Source of the DNA: Actinomycetota bacterium
GTDB taxonomy: Bacteria; Actinomycetota; Coriobacteriia; Anaerosomatales; UBA912
Assembly: GCA_023488435.1 (NCBI GenBank)
Contig: JAMDCK010000051.1
Coordinates: 1-46,060, forward strand
Direction of reading: 5' to 3'
DNA: 46,060 bases
Positions 15,851 to 24,538 of the stretch are shown one piece after another. The stretch's first letter is position 1. Each line of letters starts with the position of its first letter. Under the pieces are notes generated by a model that saw only the letters and a program-made list of their open reading frames with translations, ran no database searches and was not told the origin of the DNA. The position numbers and the translations under genes are program-made.

Positions 15851-16621
15851 GTGCTCGAGCCGATCCTGGCAGCTGTGTCAGGGTTTGTAGCCGGTGTGTT
15901 TTCCGGGGCTTTTGGGGTCGGTGGCGGCATGATCACAACACCAGCTGCACGGCTGGTGCTCGGATATCCAGGACTTGTGGCGGTTGGCACATCGCTACTC
16001 GTGGTGATACTCACTGCTGCAGTGGCACTTTGGGCGCATCTGCGAAGGGGCCAAGTCGACCTCTCTGTCGTACCCACGATCGTCGGCTGGGGGATGTTGG
16101 CCGCTATCGCCGGAGCCGGTCTGGGTACAGTGCTAGGGCACAGTGTTGTATTGCTGCTCGTTGCGGGGCTTCTTGTGGTGACCTCGGCGAGCTTCCTGCG
16201 TAAGCCTGTGGATCCACATGTCACTTCAGGGCCTGCCGAGGGAGGGGTGCGGGGCGTGTGGCCGCTGCGACTCACAGGAGTGTTCGCAGGGCTACTCTCG
16301 GGCCTGCTCGGGATAGGGGGAGGGATAGTCATCGTACCGATTCTGGTAAGGCATTTTGGCTACCCTATAAAGCGAGCGATAGGCACAAGTCTGGCCGGAG
16401 TGATCGGTTTGGCGATGCCTGGGGCGGTAGCTCATCATCTGCTGGGAAACGTGGATGTGTCGCTGGCACTTGGATTGGCTATAGGGTCGGTACCGGGCGC
16501 TTTGATGGGGGCATGGCTCACTTCGGTGGCCGCCGATCAGACAGTGCGGGCTGGGTTCGGGGTGTTCCTCGCATTTGCGGGGACCTGGCTTGCATATAGT
16601 GAGCTGGCAGCGCTCCTGTGA
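15851..16621 (+). CDS. TauE/SafE-family membrane exporter
   Basis: A 256-residue integral membrane protein of the TauE/SafE (DUF81) family, which transports small organic or sulfur-containing anions such as sulfite or sulfoacetate. The family's internal duplication is visible: GAFGVGGGMITTPAARLVLGYP in the N-terminal half is echoed by GLLGIGGGIVIVPILVRHFGYP in the second half, each followed by a 'GTSL' segment. About seven to eight hydrophobic helices can be drawn. GTG 15851 has GGAG at 15839-15842. The stop codon overlaps the start of the GNAT gene (GTGA), so translation is coupled. The substrate is unknown. Confidence 0.85.
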   Translation: MLEPILAAVSGFVAGVFSGAFGVGGGMITTPAARLVLGYPGLVAVGTSLLVVILTAAVALWAHLRRGQVDLSVVPTIVGWGMLAAIAGAGLGTVLGHSVVLLLVAGLLVVTSASFLRKPVDPHVTSGPAEGGVRGVWPLRLTGVFAGLLSGLLGIGGGIVIVPILVRHFGYPIKRAIGTSLAGVIGLAMPGAVAHHLLGNVDVSLALGLAIGSVPGALMGAWLTSVAADQTVRAGFGVFLAFAGTWLAYSELAALL

Positions 16622-17352
16622 ACTGGGCAATTCATTGGGACGAGGCGCCGGGCGAGGTCGATGAGCGGCGGGATGTGGTCGTCGGGCGATGGAGGGAGGC
16701 CCTGGACATCCTTGCGATTCGCACTTTACGGGTCCGGGATGCCGAGGTCCCCGCAGTTCTAGAAGCAGTCCGAGAGTCAGCGGACTCGCACGGCCTTCGT
16801 CAGCTTCTGAGCCCGATGGTCGACTCCGCTCGTGCCACCGTCTACGAGGCTGCAGGGATGTGTTTGCACGAGGAGCTTGTGGTCGTACGCATTGAGCTGC
16901 GGCATCTTCGGCGAAGGGCATCCGGCACTTCGGCAGAGTGTGCTTTGCGGATTGCGTGCAGTGGAGATATTCAAGCGATCTACGACCTGGATTCGAACTG
17001 CTTCGACCCGTTCTGGGCATACGATCGCCGCTACTTGGAGGCGCTGGCATCGAGCGGCAGGCTCACGGTGGCGACTGATGGGCCCCGAGTCATCGGTTAT
17101 ACTCACACAGAGGTTATCCGGGGCTGTGCGACCCTTGGACGGATTGCGGTGGCGCCTGAGTTCAGGGGTCAGGGCTTCGGGTCATCTCTGCTGGCGGAGG
17201 CGGGACGTACCCTGGCGGGAACAGGTGCTCGCAGCATGAGCCTGTGTGCCCGGATCGACGACCACGTATCGAGGTCGCTGTACGCACGGCACGGCGGAAT
17301 CGAGCTCGAAGAGACGCTCTCACTGATGATCGGCCCCACATGCAAAGAGTGA
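16618..17352 (+). CDS. GNAT-family N-acetyltransferase
   Basis: A 244-residue protein whose C-terminal half is a GNAT acetyltransferase domain. LGRIAVAPEFRGQGFGSSLL forms motif A with the acetyl-CoA pyrophosphate loop (RGQGFG), and SRSLYARHGGIELEETL is motif B. The order resembles RimI-type protein or small-molecule acetyltransferases. The N-terminal 100 residues (REALDILAIRTLRVRDAEVP...) look like a diverged second GNAT half without the CoA loop, giving a tandem-GNAT shape; that reading is tentative. It begins at GTG 16618, overlapping the TauE stop, and its end overlaps the start of the LytS-like kinase gene. The acceptor substrate is unknown. Confidence 0.8.
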   Translation: MNWAIHWDEAPGEVDERRDVVVGRWREALDILAIRTLRVRDAEVPAVLEAVRESADSHGLRQLLSPMVDSARATVYEAAGMCLHEELVVVRIELRHLRRRASGTSAECALRIACSGDIQAIYDLDSNCFDPFWAYDRRYLEALASSGRLTVATDGPRVIGYTHTEVIRGCATLGRIAVAPEFRGQGFGSSLLAEAGRTLAGTGARSMSLCARIDDHVSRSLYARHGGIELEETLSLMIGPTCKE

Positions 17353-18668
17353 GTAAGTTCAAAGCATTGATGATGTCGCGGCGCACCCTGGTCACTGACA
17401 TGTTGCTCCTGTTCGGTGTGACGGTTCTTGCGATTGTGGCGGCATGGGGATTCATCGCGATCGATCAACCGCGATGGATGATGGCGTTGGCTCTGGGTGG
17501 CCTTTCGGCGGTTGCGCTGGGCAGTGTGGTAATGAGGTTCATCCTGCGACCGGATCATCTCAGGGCACGACAATCGCATCTCATCTTGGAGATCGCGAAC
17601 CAAAGTCTGGCGCACCTTCGGAAGGGGCTTACCGAACAGAGCGCCCAGGCTGTCTGTCAGATAACGCTGGAACACACTGAGGCGGCTGCGGTTGCAATCA
17701 CCGACACCGAGCGGGTGCTCGGCTTCGCAGGGGTCGGCGAAGACCATCACCTCGTGGGCGGCCTGATACTCACCGAGGCTACCCATCAAGCGTTGGATAC
17801 ACGAGAGCATGCTGTAATTCCGCTGAGGGAGGATATCGGATGCCCCGACTACAATTGCGCCCTGCGGGCAGCCATCATTGTGCCGCTTGAGATGCGAGGG
17901 CAGGCTTGCGGGACCCTGAAGTTCTACTACACTGCGCCTCATCTCCTGAACGAGACGCAGCTGGCTATGGCCGAGGGCCTTGCGCGCCTGCTATCCACGC
18001 AACTCGAGCTTTCGGAACTGGAGCGCCAGACAGAACTGGCGTATCGCATGGAACTCAAAGCCCTCCAGGCGCAGATCAACCCACATTTTCTGTTCAACAC
18101 GATCAACACAATCGCCTCGTTGATACGAACGGATCCACCCCACGCACGGGAGCTGCTACGGGAGTTCGCGCACTTCTACAGGCGTACCCTTGAGACCAGC
18201 GAGGAACCGGTCGCGCTTCAATCGGAACTCGAGTATGTCCGCACCTACCTTCACTTCGAACGAGCAAGGTTCGGGGAGCGAATCGTGGTAGCGGAGGACA
18301 TAGACCCGCGGGTCTTGCACTTCCCCGTACCCGCGTTTATCGTTCAACCTGTAGTCGAAAACTGCATCCAACACGGAATGCGAGCCGAGGCGGCGCTTCA
18401 CATCCAAGTCGTGGCGAGCATCGAGGACGACGTCCTGACCCTCTCGGTGATAGACGACGGGATCGGAATCTCCGAAGACAGACTGCCGCACATCTTGGAA
18501 CCGGGCATCGGCGTAGGGATGGGCATCGCCCTGACAAACGTCCACGACAGATTGAAGGGTCACTTCGGACCAGGTTCTGGGCTCAAAGTCGAAAGCGTGG
18601 AAGGCGTTGGGACGACGGTCAAGCTGATCATTCGCGGCGTGGATCTTGAGACGAAAGGCCTACAGTGA
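17340..18668 (+). CDS. LytS-type sensor histidine kinase with GAF-like domain
   Basis: A 442-residue kinase. Two N-terminal TM helices (about 15-65) with almost no external loop are followed by a GAF-like region (about 85-225) and a His_kinase domain of the LytS/YehU type: QAQINPHFLFNTINTI carries the phospho-acceptor His249. The ATPase domain has QPVVENCIQHGM (N box) and VIDDGIGI (G1), ending with GVGTTVKLII. It lacks the five-to-six-TM LytS sensor, so the signal is likely cytoplasmic or sensed in the membrane. ATG 17340 overlaps the GNAT stop; a GTG at 17349 is an alternative. Its last codons overlap the LytTR regulator start, so the two proteins form a pair. Confidence 0.88.
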   Translation: MQRVSKFKALMMSRRTLVTDMLLLFGVTVLAIVAAWGFIAIDQPRWMMALALGGLSAVALGSVVMRFILRPDHLRARQSHLILEIANQSLAHLRKGLTEQSAQAVCQITLEHTEAAAVAITDTERVLGFAGVGEDHHLVGGLILTEATHQALDTREHAVIPLREDIGCPDYNCALRAAIIVPLEMRGQACGTLKFYYTAPHLLNETQLAMAEGLARLLSTQLELSELERQTELAYRMELKALQAQINPHFLFNTINTIASLIRTDPPHARELLREFAHFYRRTLETSEEPVALQSELEYVRTYLHFERARFGERIVVAEDIDPRVLHFPVPAFIVQPVVENCIQHGMRAEAALHIQVVASIEDDVLTLSVIDDGIGISEDRLPHILEPGIGVGMGIALTNVHDRLKGHFGPGSGLKVESVEGVGTTVKLIIRGVDLETKGLQ

Positions 18669-19375
18669 CACTGAAAGCTCTGGTTGTTGACGACGAGGCA
18701 CCCGCCCGTTCGGAGCTTCGATATCTGTTGGACGAGGCCGGGGGGGTAGAGGTCGTCGGCGAGGCGTCCAATGCCTCGGAGGCATCTCAGCTCATCAGGG
18801 CAATCGCTTACGATGTCGTCTTTCTCGACATCGACATGCCTGGAGTCTCTGGGATCGAGCTGGCAGAGATTCTCGCCCAACTCGAGCGTCCGCCGGCGGT
18901 GATCTTTGTGACGGCACACAGCGAGCATGCCGTGAAGGCTTTCGAGGTGGCTGCGACCGACTATCTTATGAAGCCCGTGGATCTCTCGCGCCTCAAGCAG
19001 GCTCTCGCTCGTCTGGTTCCTGCCGAGATAGCTCCGGTGAAGGTGGAGCGGATCTCTGTTGAGAAAGCGGGGAAGAAGCTGCTGCTGCAGGTAGAGGACG
19101 TCTACTACGTCATGGCCAAGGACGACTACGCGTACTTGCACACAGATGCCGAGCGGTACCTCTCGACCAACTCGCTTGCTCAGCTCGAACGGAAGCTTGA
19201 TGCCAGCGGATTCTTCCGAGTGCATCGCAGGTATCTCGTGAACCTGGGGCAGGTCAAGGAAGTGGTACCGATGTACGGCGGCACCCTTCTGCTGACGCTA
19301 TCGGACCGCGCTGGAACCCAGGTGCCGGTGTCGCGCCGCAGAGTCCCTGCGCTGAAGAGGGCTCTAGGTTTGTAG
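18665..19375 (+). CDS. LytTR-family response regulator
   Basis: A 236-residue regulator. The receiver domain (1-118) has DDE at 9-11, phospho-acceptor Asp55 in VFLDIDMPG, Thr in FVTAHSE and Lys in YLMKPVD. A C-terminal LytTR DNA-binding domain (about 130-235) shows the family pattern YYVMAKDDYAYLHT, then FFRVHRRYLVNLGQVKEV and VPVSRRRVPALKRAL. LytTR proteins bind direct-repeat sites and often control cell-envelope or transport genes. It begins at GTG 18665, overlapping the kinase stop, and ends 7 nt from the convergent pgi gene. No target sites were recognised in the window. Confidence 0.93.
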   Translation: MTLKALVVDDEAPARSELRYLLDEAGGVEVVGEASNASEASQLIRAIAYDVVFLDIDMPGVSGIELAEILAQLERPPAVIFVTAHSEHAVKAFEVAATDYLMKPVDLSRLKQALARLVPAEIAPVKVERISVEKAGKKLLLQVEDVYYVMAKDDYAYLHTDAERYLSTNSLAQLERKLDASGFFRVHRRYLVNLGQVKEVVPMYGGTLLLTLSDRAGTQVPVSRRRVPALKRALGL

Positions 19376-19382
19376 CTACAAT

Positions 19383-21029
19383 TCAGCCGAGGGCTGCTTC
19401 GATTGCTAACGCGAGACGCGCGATAGTCGGTTTTCGGGTGTCAGGCAAATCGAGGCGCATCACTCGTCGGTTATGGGCACCTAGGGCCATGAAATCACCC
19501 TCTGCTTGGGCGCGATACAGTTCGCCCAGCGTGTAAGGGCTTCCAGGTACAGGGATCCGCGTCTTATCCCGCGCGGTGATCACCAGGAAGGCGCCGTTGT
19601 CGGGTCCACCCTTGTGGAGCTGCCCGGTGGAGTGCAGGTAGCGGGGGCCAAACTGCAGGATGGATGGGATCGTGGTCGTTGCGGTCACCTTGCGAAGCGC
19701 GGCTCTCAGCGGTTCGACCAGTGCGTCGTCGTAGGGAAGGTACACCAGCACCGCTAAGTAATCCCCCGGACGGCGAGTGGCGGCAAGCGGGGCGAGAGCG
19801 GACGTCAGGTCCGCTGGTGGATTGGCCCCCTCGAAGACTCCGGCGTATGCGGGCCAAACTCCGTCGATGTCGACGACGGCAGGAGGAGGGGATGCTTTGC
19901 CTTCGAGCACCTCCAGGGTCGCTTGCTTGGCTTCGGAGACGTTGGGCTCGTCGAACGGGTCGATTCCCATCAAGAAGCCGAGCAAGCCGGTGGCGTACTT
20001 CCAGCGCACGAACTCTGCACCTAGGGCGAGCCGGTCGTCGATAGTCACTTCGAAGACGGGATGCCCGGCTCCTTGGAGGGCGGCAGTCAGCTCGGCTAGT
20101 GCAGGGTCGTTCGCATCGCGCATGATGAATACCGCGCGGTCTGAGCCCAACCCGGCAAGATCGTCTGCAGGATCGGCGATGACGGGCACGACCCCGATTC
20201 CGCTCTTACCGGTTGACTCGGCGACAAGCTGCTCGACCCACAGGCCGAAGGATTCGAGCCCGGGCGATGCGATGAACGTCAGCTTGTCGCGGCCGTCAGT
20301 GTGGTTGTCCGCGATCCAGGCGGCTAGTTTAGCGGCTGGATTCTCCTCGGCGGGTTTGGCGCACTCGACTTCCATGGCGCGCGCCACCTTGAGCAGCGCC
20401 TTCAGGTCGACACCGAGCAGGCCGGCGGGGGTCAGGCCGAAAAGGCTCAGCGCCGAGTAGCGCCCACCCACGTTGGCTGGTGCGTTGATAGCCATGCGCA
20501 TGAACTCCTTGGTGCGCAGGGCCTGCATTGGGCTGTCAGGATCGGTGATGACAACGAAGCGCTTGCCTGCGGCTGGCCCCTCCATATGTTCGTTCATCCA
20601 CGCCCGGAAGACTCGGTAGAGCGAGAGGGGCTCGATGGTGGCCCCTGACTTACTCGAGAGCAGGAACCACGTGTTCGCAGGGGTGAGTTCGGCCATCAGC
20701 TTCGCCACAGTCTGAGGATCCACTGTGTCGAGGACGTGGAGCTTCAGGCCCTCGACCTGAGTGCCGAACACACGCTCGAACACGAGTGCCGCAAGGGACG
20801 ATCCCCCCATACCCAAAAGGACTACGTCGGTCGCACCCTCCTCAGTGATGGCGCGCTTGAGAGTCTCAACGAGAGGCGCTCGAAGGTCGCCTCTTTCGGC
20901 GAGGTCGGTCCACCCAAGCCGGTTCGATATCGACTTGCGTTTCTCGAAGTCCGGGGCGAACAAGGACGCGTCGCGCCTAACGAGCCTGCTGACGGCATCC
21001 GCTTCGATCAGTCGCTGTATCGCAATCAT
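19383..21029 (-). CDS. pgi: Glucose-6-phosphate isomerase
   Basis: A 548-residue phosphoglucose isomerase interconverting glucose 6-phosphate and fructose 6-phosphate. The SIS fold is seen as VVLLGMGGSSLAALVFERVF, then FLLSSKSGATIEPLS (sugar-phosphate loop) and VGGRYSALSLFGLTPAGL. The long C-terminal part with QFGPRYLHSTGQLHKGGPDNG is typical of the Pgi half of actinobacterial transaldolase-Pgi fusions; here it is a free-standing enzyme with no transaldolase domain. The ATG has GGAGGAG in front of it. Its start overlaps the stop of the EamA gene (ATGA), so it is the last gene of the minus-strand run. The transaldolase partner is not in the window. Confidence 0.93.
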   Translation of the reverse strand: MIAIQRLIEADAVSRLVRRDASLFAPDFEKRKSISNRLGWTDLAERGDLRAPLVETLKRAITEEGATDVVLLGMGGSSLAALVFERVFGTQVEGLKLHVLDTVDPQTVAKLMAELTPANTWFLLSSKSGATIEPLSLYRVFRAWMNEHMEGPAAGKRFVVITDPDSPMQALRTKEFMRMAINAPANVGGRYSALSLFGLTPAGLLGVDLKALLKVARAMEVECAKPAEENPAAKLAAWIADNHTDGRDKLTFIASPGLESFGLWVEQLVAESTGKSGIGVVPVIADPADDLAGLGSDRAVFIMRDANDPALAELTAALQGAGHPVFEVTIDDRLALGAEFVRWKYATGLLGFLMGIDPFDEPNVSEAKQATLEVLEGKASPPPAVVDIDGVWPAYAGVFEGANPPADLTSALAPLAATRRPGDYLAVLVYLPYDDALVEPLRAALRKVTATTTIPSILQFGPRYLHSTGQLHKGGPDNGAFLVITARDKTRIPVPGSPYTLGELYRAQAEGDFMALGAHNRRVMRLDLPDTRKPTIARLALAIEAALG

Positions 21030-22018
21030 GCGTCTCCTCCGTCTGGGGGCTTGGAGTGCGGCTTATATGAGGTATTTTCCCGAATCGGATCGGTTTCTTC
21101 GGGCTGGTCCAGTAAGAGCGGGGGGCCTTCAACAGTGGCTTCCGAGCGCATCTTCGCAACCATGATGCCTCCGACCACGATCGCCAGCCCTCCGAGCGCC
21201 ACCCAAACAGTCAGGCCCTCTCCGAGGAAGGCGGCGGCGAAGACGACCGCACTCAGCGGCTCCGCGTAGGTGATGATCGCAGCATGGTCGGGTCGGACCT
21301 TCCGAAGACCGGACAGGAAGAGCAGGCCGGTCAGTGCGGTATGCACGACGCCCAGGACTAGCAGCGCTCCCCACTCGATCGGGGCCGAAGGGCCATCGAG
21401 GAGGAACACGGCGGGCAGCAAGAGTATGGTGGCGGCAACGTATTGGCCCAGCATGTAGGTAGTCACCGGAATGCCTTTGAGCAGGCGTTTCGTGTTCAGA
21501 ATCAGTGCGGCGTAGGTGATCGCCGAAGCAAAAGCCATCCCAGCTCCAAGCATCTGGGTTCCGCCTGCGATCTCCAGACCTTTCGGGGCGATGATGATGG
21601 TCGTGCCTGTTAGCCCGATGAGAAGAGGCACGATCACGCGCCGGTCGAACGCTTCTCGCATGACAAACGGAGTCAGAGCAGCTACGAATATCGGTCCGCA
21701 GTAGGCCAAAAGGACGGCCACCGCAACATCCACCAGCTGCAACGCGCCCATGAACAGAATCCAGTTAAGTGCGAGCAGGGAGCCCATGGCCGCGACGGCG
21801 GTTTGCTTGCGGCGCGAGAGTGCGAAGAAAGCGAACAATCGCTTGGCTCCGGCTGAGACCGCTGCAATCGCCACAGCGGCGAAAAGTATCCGCCAAAACA
21901 CGATGACCGCGGGATGTGCGTCGATCGCTCGGGCGAATACGCCGATCGATCCCCAAATGGTTGCGGCCAACGCTATGCGGTTGATGCCGGAAAGGCTCAG
22001 GTTCGCGACTGAAGTCAT
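21026..22018 (-). CDS. EamA-family (DMT superfamily) transporter
   Basis: A 330-residue membrane protein with ten predicted TM helices arranged as two EamA repeats. The first begins near ALAATIWGSIGVFAR, with the WR motif in VIVFWRILFAA; the second begins near GAGMAFASAITYAALIL and ends with PLSAVVFAAAFLGEGL, the conserved 'E-P-L' loop of this family. EamA proteins export or import amino acids, nucleosides and other metabolites; the substrate cannot be predicted. A hydrophilic C-terminal tail of about 40 residues follows the last helix. It is 43 bp downstream of hypE and overlaps pgi by 4 nt. A functional tie to hydrogenase maturation is not implied. Confidence 0.88.
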   Translation of the reverse strand: MTSVANLSLSGINRIALAATIWGSIGVFARAIDAHPAVIVFWRILFAAVAIAAVSAGAKRLFAFFALSRRKQTAVAAMGSLLALNWILFMGALQLVDVAVAVLLAYCGPIFVAALTPFVMREAFDRRVIVPLLIGLTGTTIIIAPKGLEIAGGTQMLGAGMAFASAITYAALILNTKRLLKGIPVTTYMLGQYVAATILLLPAVFLLDGPSAPIEWGALLVLGVVHTALTGLLFLSGLRKVRPDHAAIITYAEPLSAVVFAAAFLGEGLTVWVALGGLAIVVGGIMVAKMRSEATVEGPPLLLDQPEETDPIRENTSYKPHSKPPDGGDA

Positions 22019-22061
22019 TCCTGGAAGTGTACTAGAAACGCAGACCCGATTGTGTGAATGA

Positions 22062-23072
22062 TCAGCAGATCCGGGGCAGCTGCTCGCCGACTAGCATGTC
22101 CATGATGCGCGTCGACCCGAATCGGGTGTTCACATAGACCTTGCCTGGAGCACTCTCTTCGACAACGCCGATGATGGCCGCATCCTCGCCGTAGGGGGAT
22201 CGCTTCATGGCTTCGAGCGCCGCTTCGGCCTGCTCGGCAGGTACGACTGCGATCATCTTGCCCTCGTTGGCTACCTGGTAGACGTCGTATCCGAGCATCT
22301 CGCAAGCGCCCTGCACCTGCGCGCGGACGGGTACAGCGGCTTCCTCCACCACGATCGAGACTTCCGAGGCTACCGCAATCTCGTTCAGCGCGCTCGCTAG
22401 GCCGCCCCTGGTGGGATCGCGGAAGCACCGGGCGGCCGGAGCCGCTTCGATGACGTTGGCCACGAGGTGGTTGAGTGGCGCGGCGTCGGTGCGGATGTCG
22501 GTCGAGAAAGCGAGCCCTTCGCGCTGCGAGACGACAGCGATCCCGTGGTCCCCGAGGGTTCCTGAGAGGAGCACCTTGTCGCCGGGCTTGCAGTTGGCGG
22601 CTCTGCGCTCAGCGTCATCGGCGAGGACTCCCACGCCAGTCGTGTTGATGTAGACCCCGTCCCCGTGACCGTGCTCGACGACCTTGGTGTCACCGGTGAC
22701 GATGCGTACGCCTGCCTCGGCAGCCGCCTCGCTCATCGAGACCAACACCCGCTTGAGATCGGCGATGGGAAGCCCCTCCTCGAGGATGAATCCGACGGAG
22801 AGGTAGAGTGGCACGGCCCCGGATGTGGCAACGTCGTTGACGGTCCCGCACACGGCCAGCCTGCCGATATCGCCGCCCGGAAAGAAGATCGGGCTCACCA
22901 CGTAGGTGTCGGTCGACATGGCGATCCTCGACCCGGTCACGGCAAGAGAGGCCGCGTCATCCATGCGGCTGAGCTCGGGGTCGGCGAACTGCTCGACAAA
23001 AAGCTCCTCGATGAGCGCGCGCATCAACGTCCCGCCGCTCCCGTGCGCCAGCACGATCTTGTCTGAAAGCAT
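22062..23072 (-). CDS. hypE: [NiFe]-hydrogenase maturation protein HypE
   Basis: A 336-residue carbamoyl dehydratase of [NiFe]-hydrogenase assembly. It turns the carbamoyl group received from HypF into the thiocyanate that becomes the CN ligand on iron. Landmarks: HGSGGTLMRALIEELF at the N-terminus, SRMDDAASLAVTGSRIAMSTD, GDTKVVEHGHGDGVYI (ATP site), FRDPTRGGLASALNEIA, and the essential C-terminal cysteine in PRIC, the very last residue. ATG 23072 is preceded by AGGAGG; the frame is open upstream to 23336 but antisense to hypD and not homologous. The HypE fold resembles SelD, but the PRIC end settles the assignment. It follows hypD by 43 bp. Confidence 0.97.
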   Translation of the reverse strand: MLSDKIVLAHGSGGTLMRALIEELFVEQFADPELSRMDDAASLAVTGSRIAMSTDTYVVSPIFFPGGDIGRLAVCGTVNDVATSGAVPLYLSVGFILEEGLPIADLKRVLVSMSEAAAEAGVRIVTGDTKVVEHGHGDGVYINTTGVGVLADDAERRAANCKPGDKVLLSGTLGDHGIAVVSQREGLAFSTDIRTDAAPLNHLVANVIEAAPAARCFRDPTRGGLASALNEIAVASEVSIVVEEAAVPVRAQVQGACEMLGYDVYQVANEGKMIAVVPAEQAEAALEAMKRSPYGEDAAIIGVVEESAPGKVYVNTRFGSTRIMDMLVGEQLPRIC

Positions 23073-23115
23073 CGATCCTCCTAGGGGTCCTGATCCAGAT
23101 GGCTCGCGCGTCCGT

Positions 23116-24231
23116 CTACTCCGCCGAGGCGGGCGTAGTCGTCTGCTTGCCGTAGTCGGTGTAGCGGTAGTAGGCGGCGCATGAACCTTCCGAGGAGACC
23201 ATGCACGGCCCCACCGGATGCTCAGGCACACAAGCCCGTCCGAAGTGCTTGCACTCGAATGGCAACGTGATCCCGCGTAGCACCTCTCCGCACTGGCAGC
23301 CCGGAGTGCTGCGCTCCTCAGGCGGCGTGACCTCAAGGCGCCGCATGGCGTCGAAGTCAGCGAACTCGGGGCGGATCGCCAGGCCGGTGGCGGGTATCAC
23401 GCCGATGCCACGCCACTCGGAGTCCGCCGGTTCGAACACGCGCTCCATCATGGCAATCGCCGACGGGTTGCCATCCGGCGGAACCGCGCGCGTGTAGGCC
23501 GTTTCGATCTCGGCGCGCCCCTCGGCGACCTGCTTGGCGAGCATGTAGATGCCTTGCAGCACATCGAGCGGCTCGAATCCGGTGATCACGCTGGGCACCC
23601 CGAATTCCTCGGCGAGGAAGCGGTATGGCTGCACGCCGATGATCGTGGAGACGTGGCCTGGCAGGATGAGTCCGCGAACGGCCACCTGCGGGTCGTTCAC
23701 AAGCGCTCGCAGCGCCTCGGGCACGGTCTTGTGCGCCGAGAAGACCGCGAAGTTCGCGATCCCGCTCTCCTGCGCGCGGACGATGGCGGCCGCGATCAGC
23801 GGGACGGTGGTCTCGAAGCCAACGCCGATGAACACGACGAGCTTGTCGGGGTTACTCTCTGCGATCTGCAGGGCGTCAAGGGGCGAGTAGACGATGCGGA
23901 CATCGCGGCCGTCGGCCTTCTCGGCAGAGAGCGAGGAGTAGGAACCCGGGACCTTCATCATGTCGCCGAAGGTGGCGACGATCACGTCGGTCTGGCGGGC
24001 GTACTCGACGGCGATGTCGATGTCACGGTTGGGGGTCACGCAGACAGGGCATCCGGGTCCAGACATCAGCGTGATGGACTCGGGCATCACTGCCCGCAGC
24101 CCGAACTTGGCGATGGCGACGGTGTGGGTTCCGCAGACTTCCATGAACTTGACCGGGCCTGTGGGGACGGCGCGAATTGCCTCGATTAGCCCGCGGGCGA
24201 TCTGTGGGTCGCGGAATGTGTTGAGATCCAT
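23116..24231 (-). CDS. hypD: [NiFe]-hydrogenase maturation protein HypD
   Basis: A 371-residue iron-sulfur scaffold protein on which the Fe(CN)2CO unit is assembled together with HypC. Conserved motifs are present: FMEVCGTHTVAIAKFG, LMSGPGCPVCVTPNRDID, ATFGDMMKVPGS, FIGVGFETTVPLIA, and the C-terminal [4Fe-4S] region with CQCGEVLRGITLPFECKHFG, CVPEHPVGPCMVS and EGSCAAYYRY. The start lies 2 nt after the hypC stop. All active-site cysteines I know of in this family appear intact, so it should be functional. Confidence 0.97.
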   Translation of the reverse strand: MDLNTFRDPQIARGLIEAIRAVPTGPVKFMEVCGTHTVAIAKFGLRAVMPESITLMSGPGCPVCVTPNRDIDIAVEYARQTDVIVATFGDMMKVPGSYSSLSAEKADGRDVRIVYSPLDALQIAESNPDKLVVFIGVGFETTVPLIAAAIVRAQESGIANFAVFSAHKTVPEALRALVNDPQVAVRGLILPGHVSTIIGVQPYRFLAEEFGVPSVITGFEPLDVLQGIYMLAKQVAEGRAEIETAYTRAVPPDGNPSAIAMMERVFEPADSEWRGIGVIPATGLAIRPEFADFDAMRRLEVTPPEERSTPGCQCGEVLRGITLPFECKHFGRACVPEHPVGPCMVSSEGSCAAYYRYTDYGKQTTTPASAE

Positions 24232-24233
24232 GC

Positions 24234-24488
24234 TCAGGCCTCCTCTTTGAGAGGCTCCGGTTCATCCATTTCGACGACATTGATGGCCTTGAGGATCTCG
24301 AGGGTCTCCTTCGCGTACTCCTCATCGACGACCTGGATCGCGAAACCAGCGTGTACGAGCACCCAATCGCCAACGCTACCTTCGGAAATCAGATCCAGGC
24401 TGACATGCCGGGTGACGCCGAGGATGTTGATCTCGGCCATGTTGTGATCACCGATGCTGGTGATCTGCGCGGGAATTGCCAGACACAT
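24234..24488 (-). CDS. hypC: [NiFe]-hydrogenase maturation chaperone HypC/HybG
   Basis: An 84-residue chaperone that carries the iron unit from HypD to the hydrogenase large subunit. The N-terminal MCLAIPAQ motif, with the essential Cys2, is intact, and the OB-fold core VSLDLISEGSVGDWVLVHAGFAIQVVDEE is typical. AAAGGAGGTAAGG precedes the ATG. The tail is acidic (EMDEPEPLKEEA). It sits between hypF and hypD, the usual order in hyp clusters. Confidence 0.97.
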   Translation of the reverse strand: MCLAIPAQITSIGDHNMAEINILGVTRHVSLDLISEGSVGDWVLVHAGFAIQVVDEEYAKETLEILKAINVVEMDEPEPLKEEA

Positions 24489-24538
24489 GCTCCCTTACCT
24501 CCTTTGCCGGGATGATCCGCCGTAGCTCACGGGGCTCA

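Noticed and set aside
22062-23072. SelD (selenophosphate synthase) in place of HypE, which would support the selenoprotein
   Set aside because: The protein ends in PRIC and lacks the SelD N-terminal Cys/Sec loop; neighbours hypC, hypD and hypF fix it as HypE.
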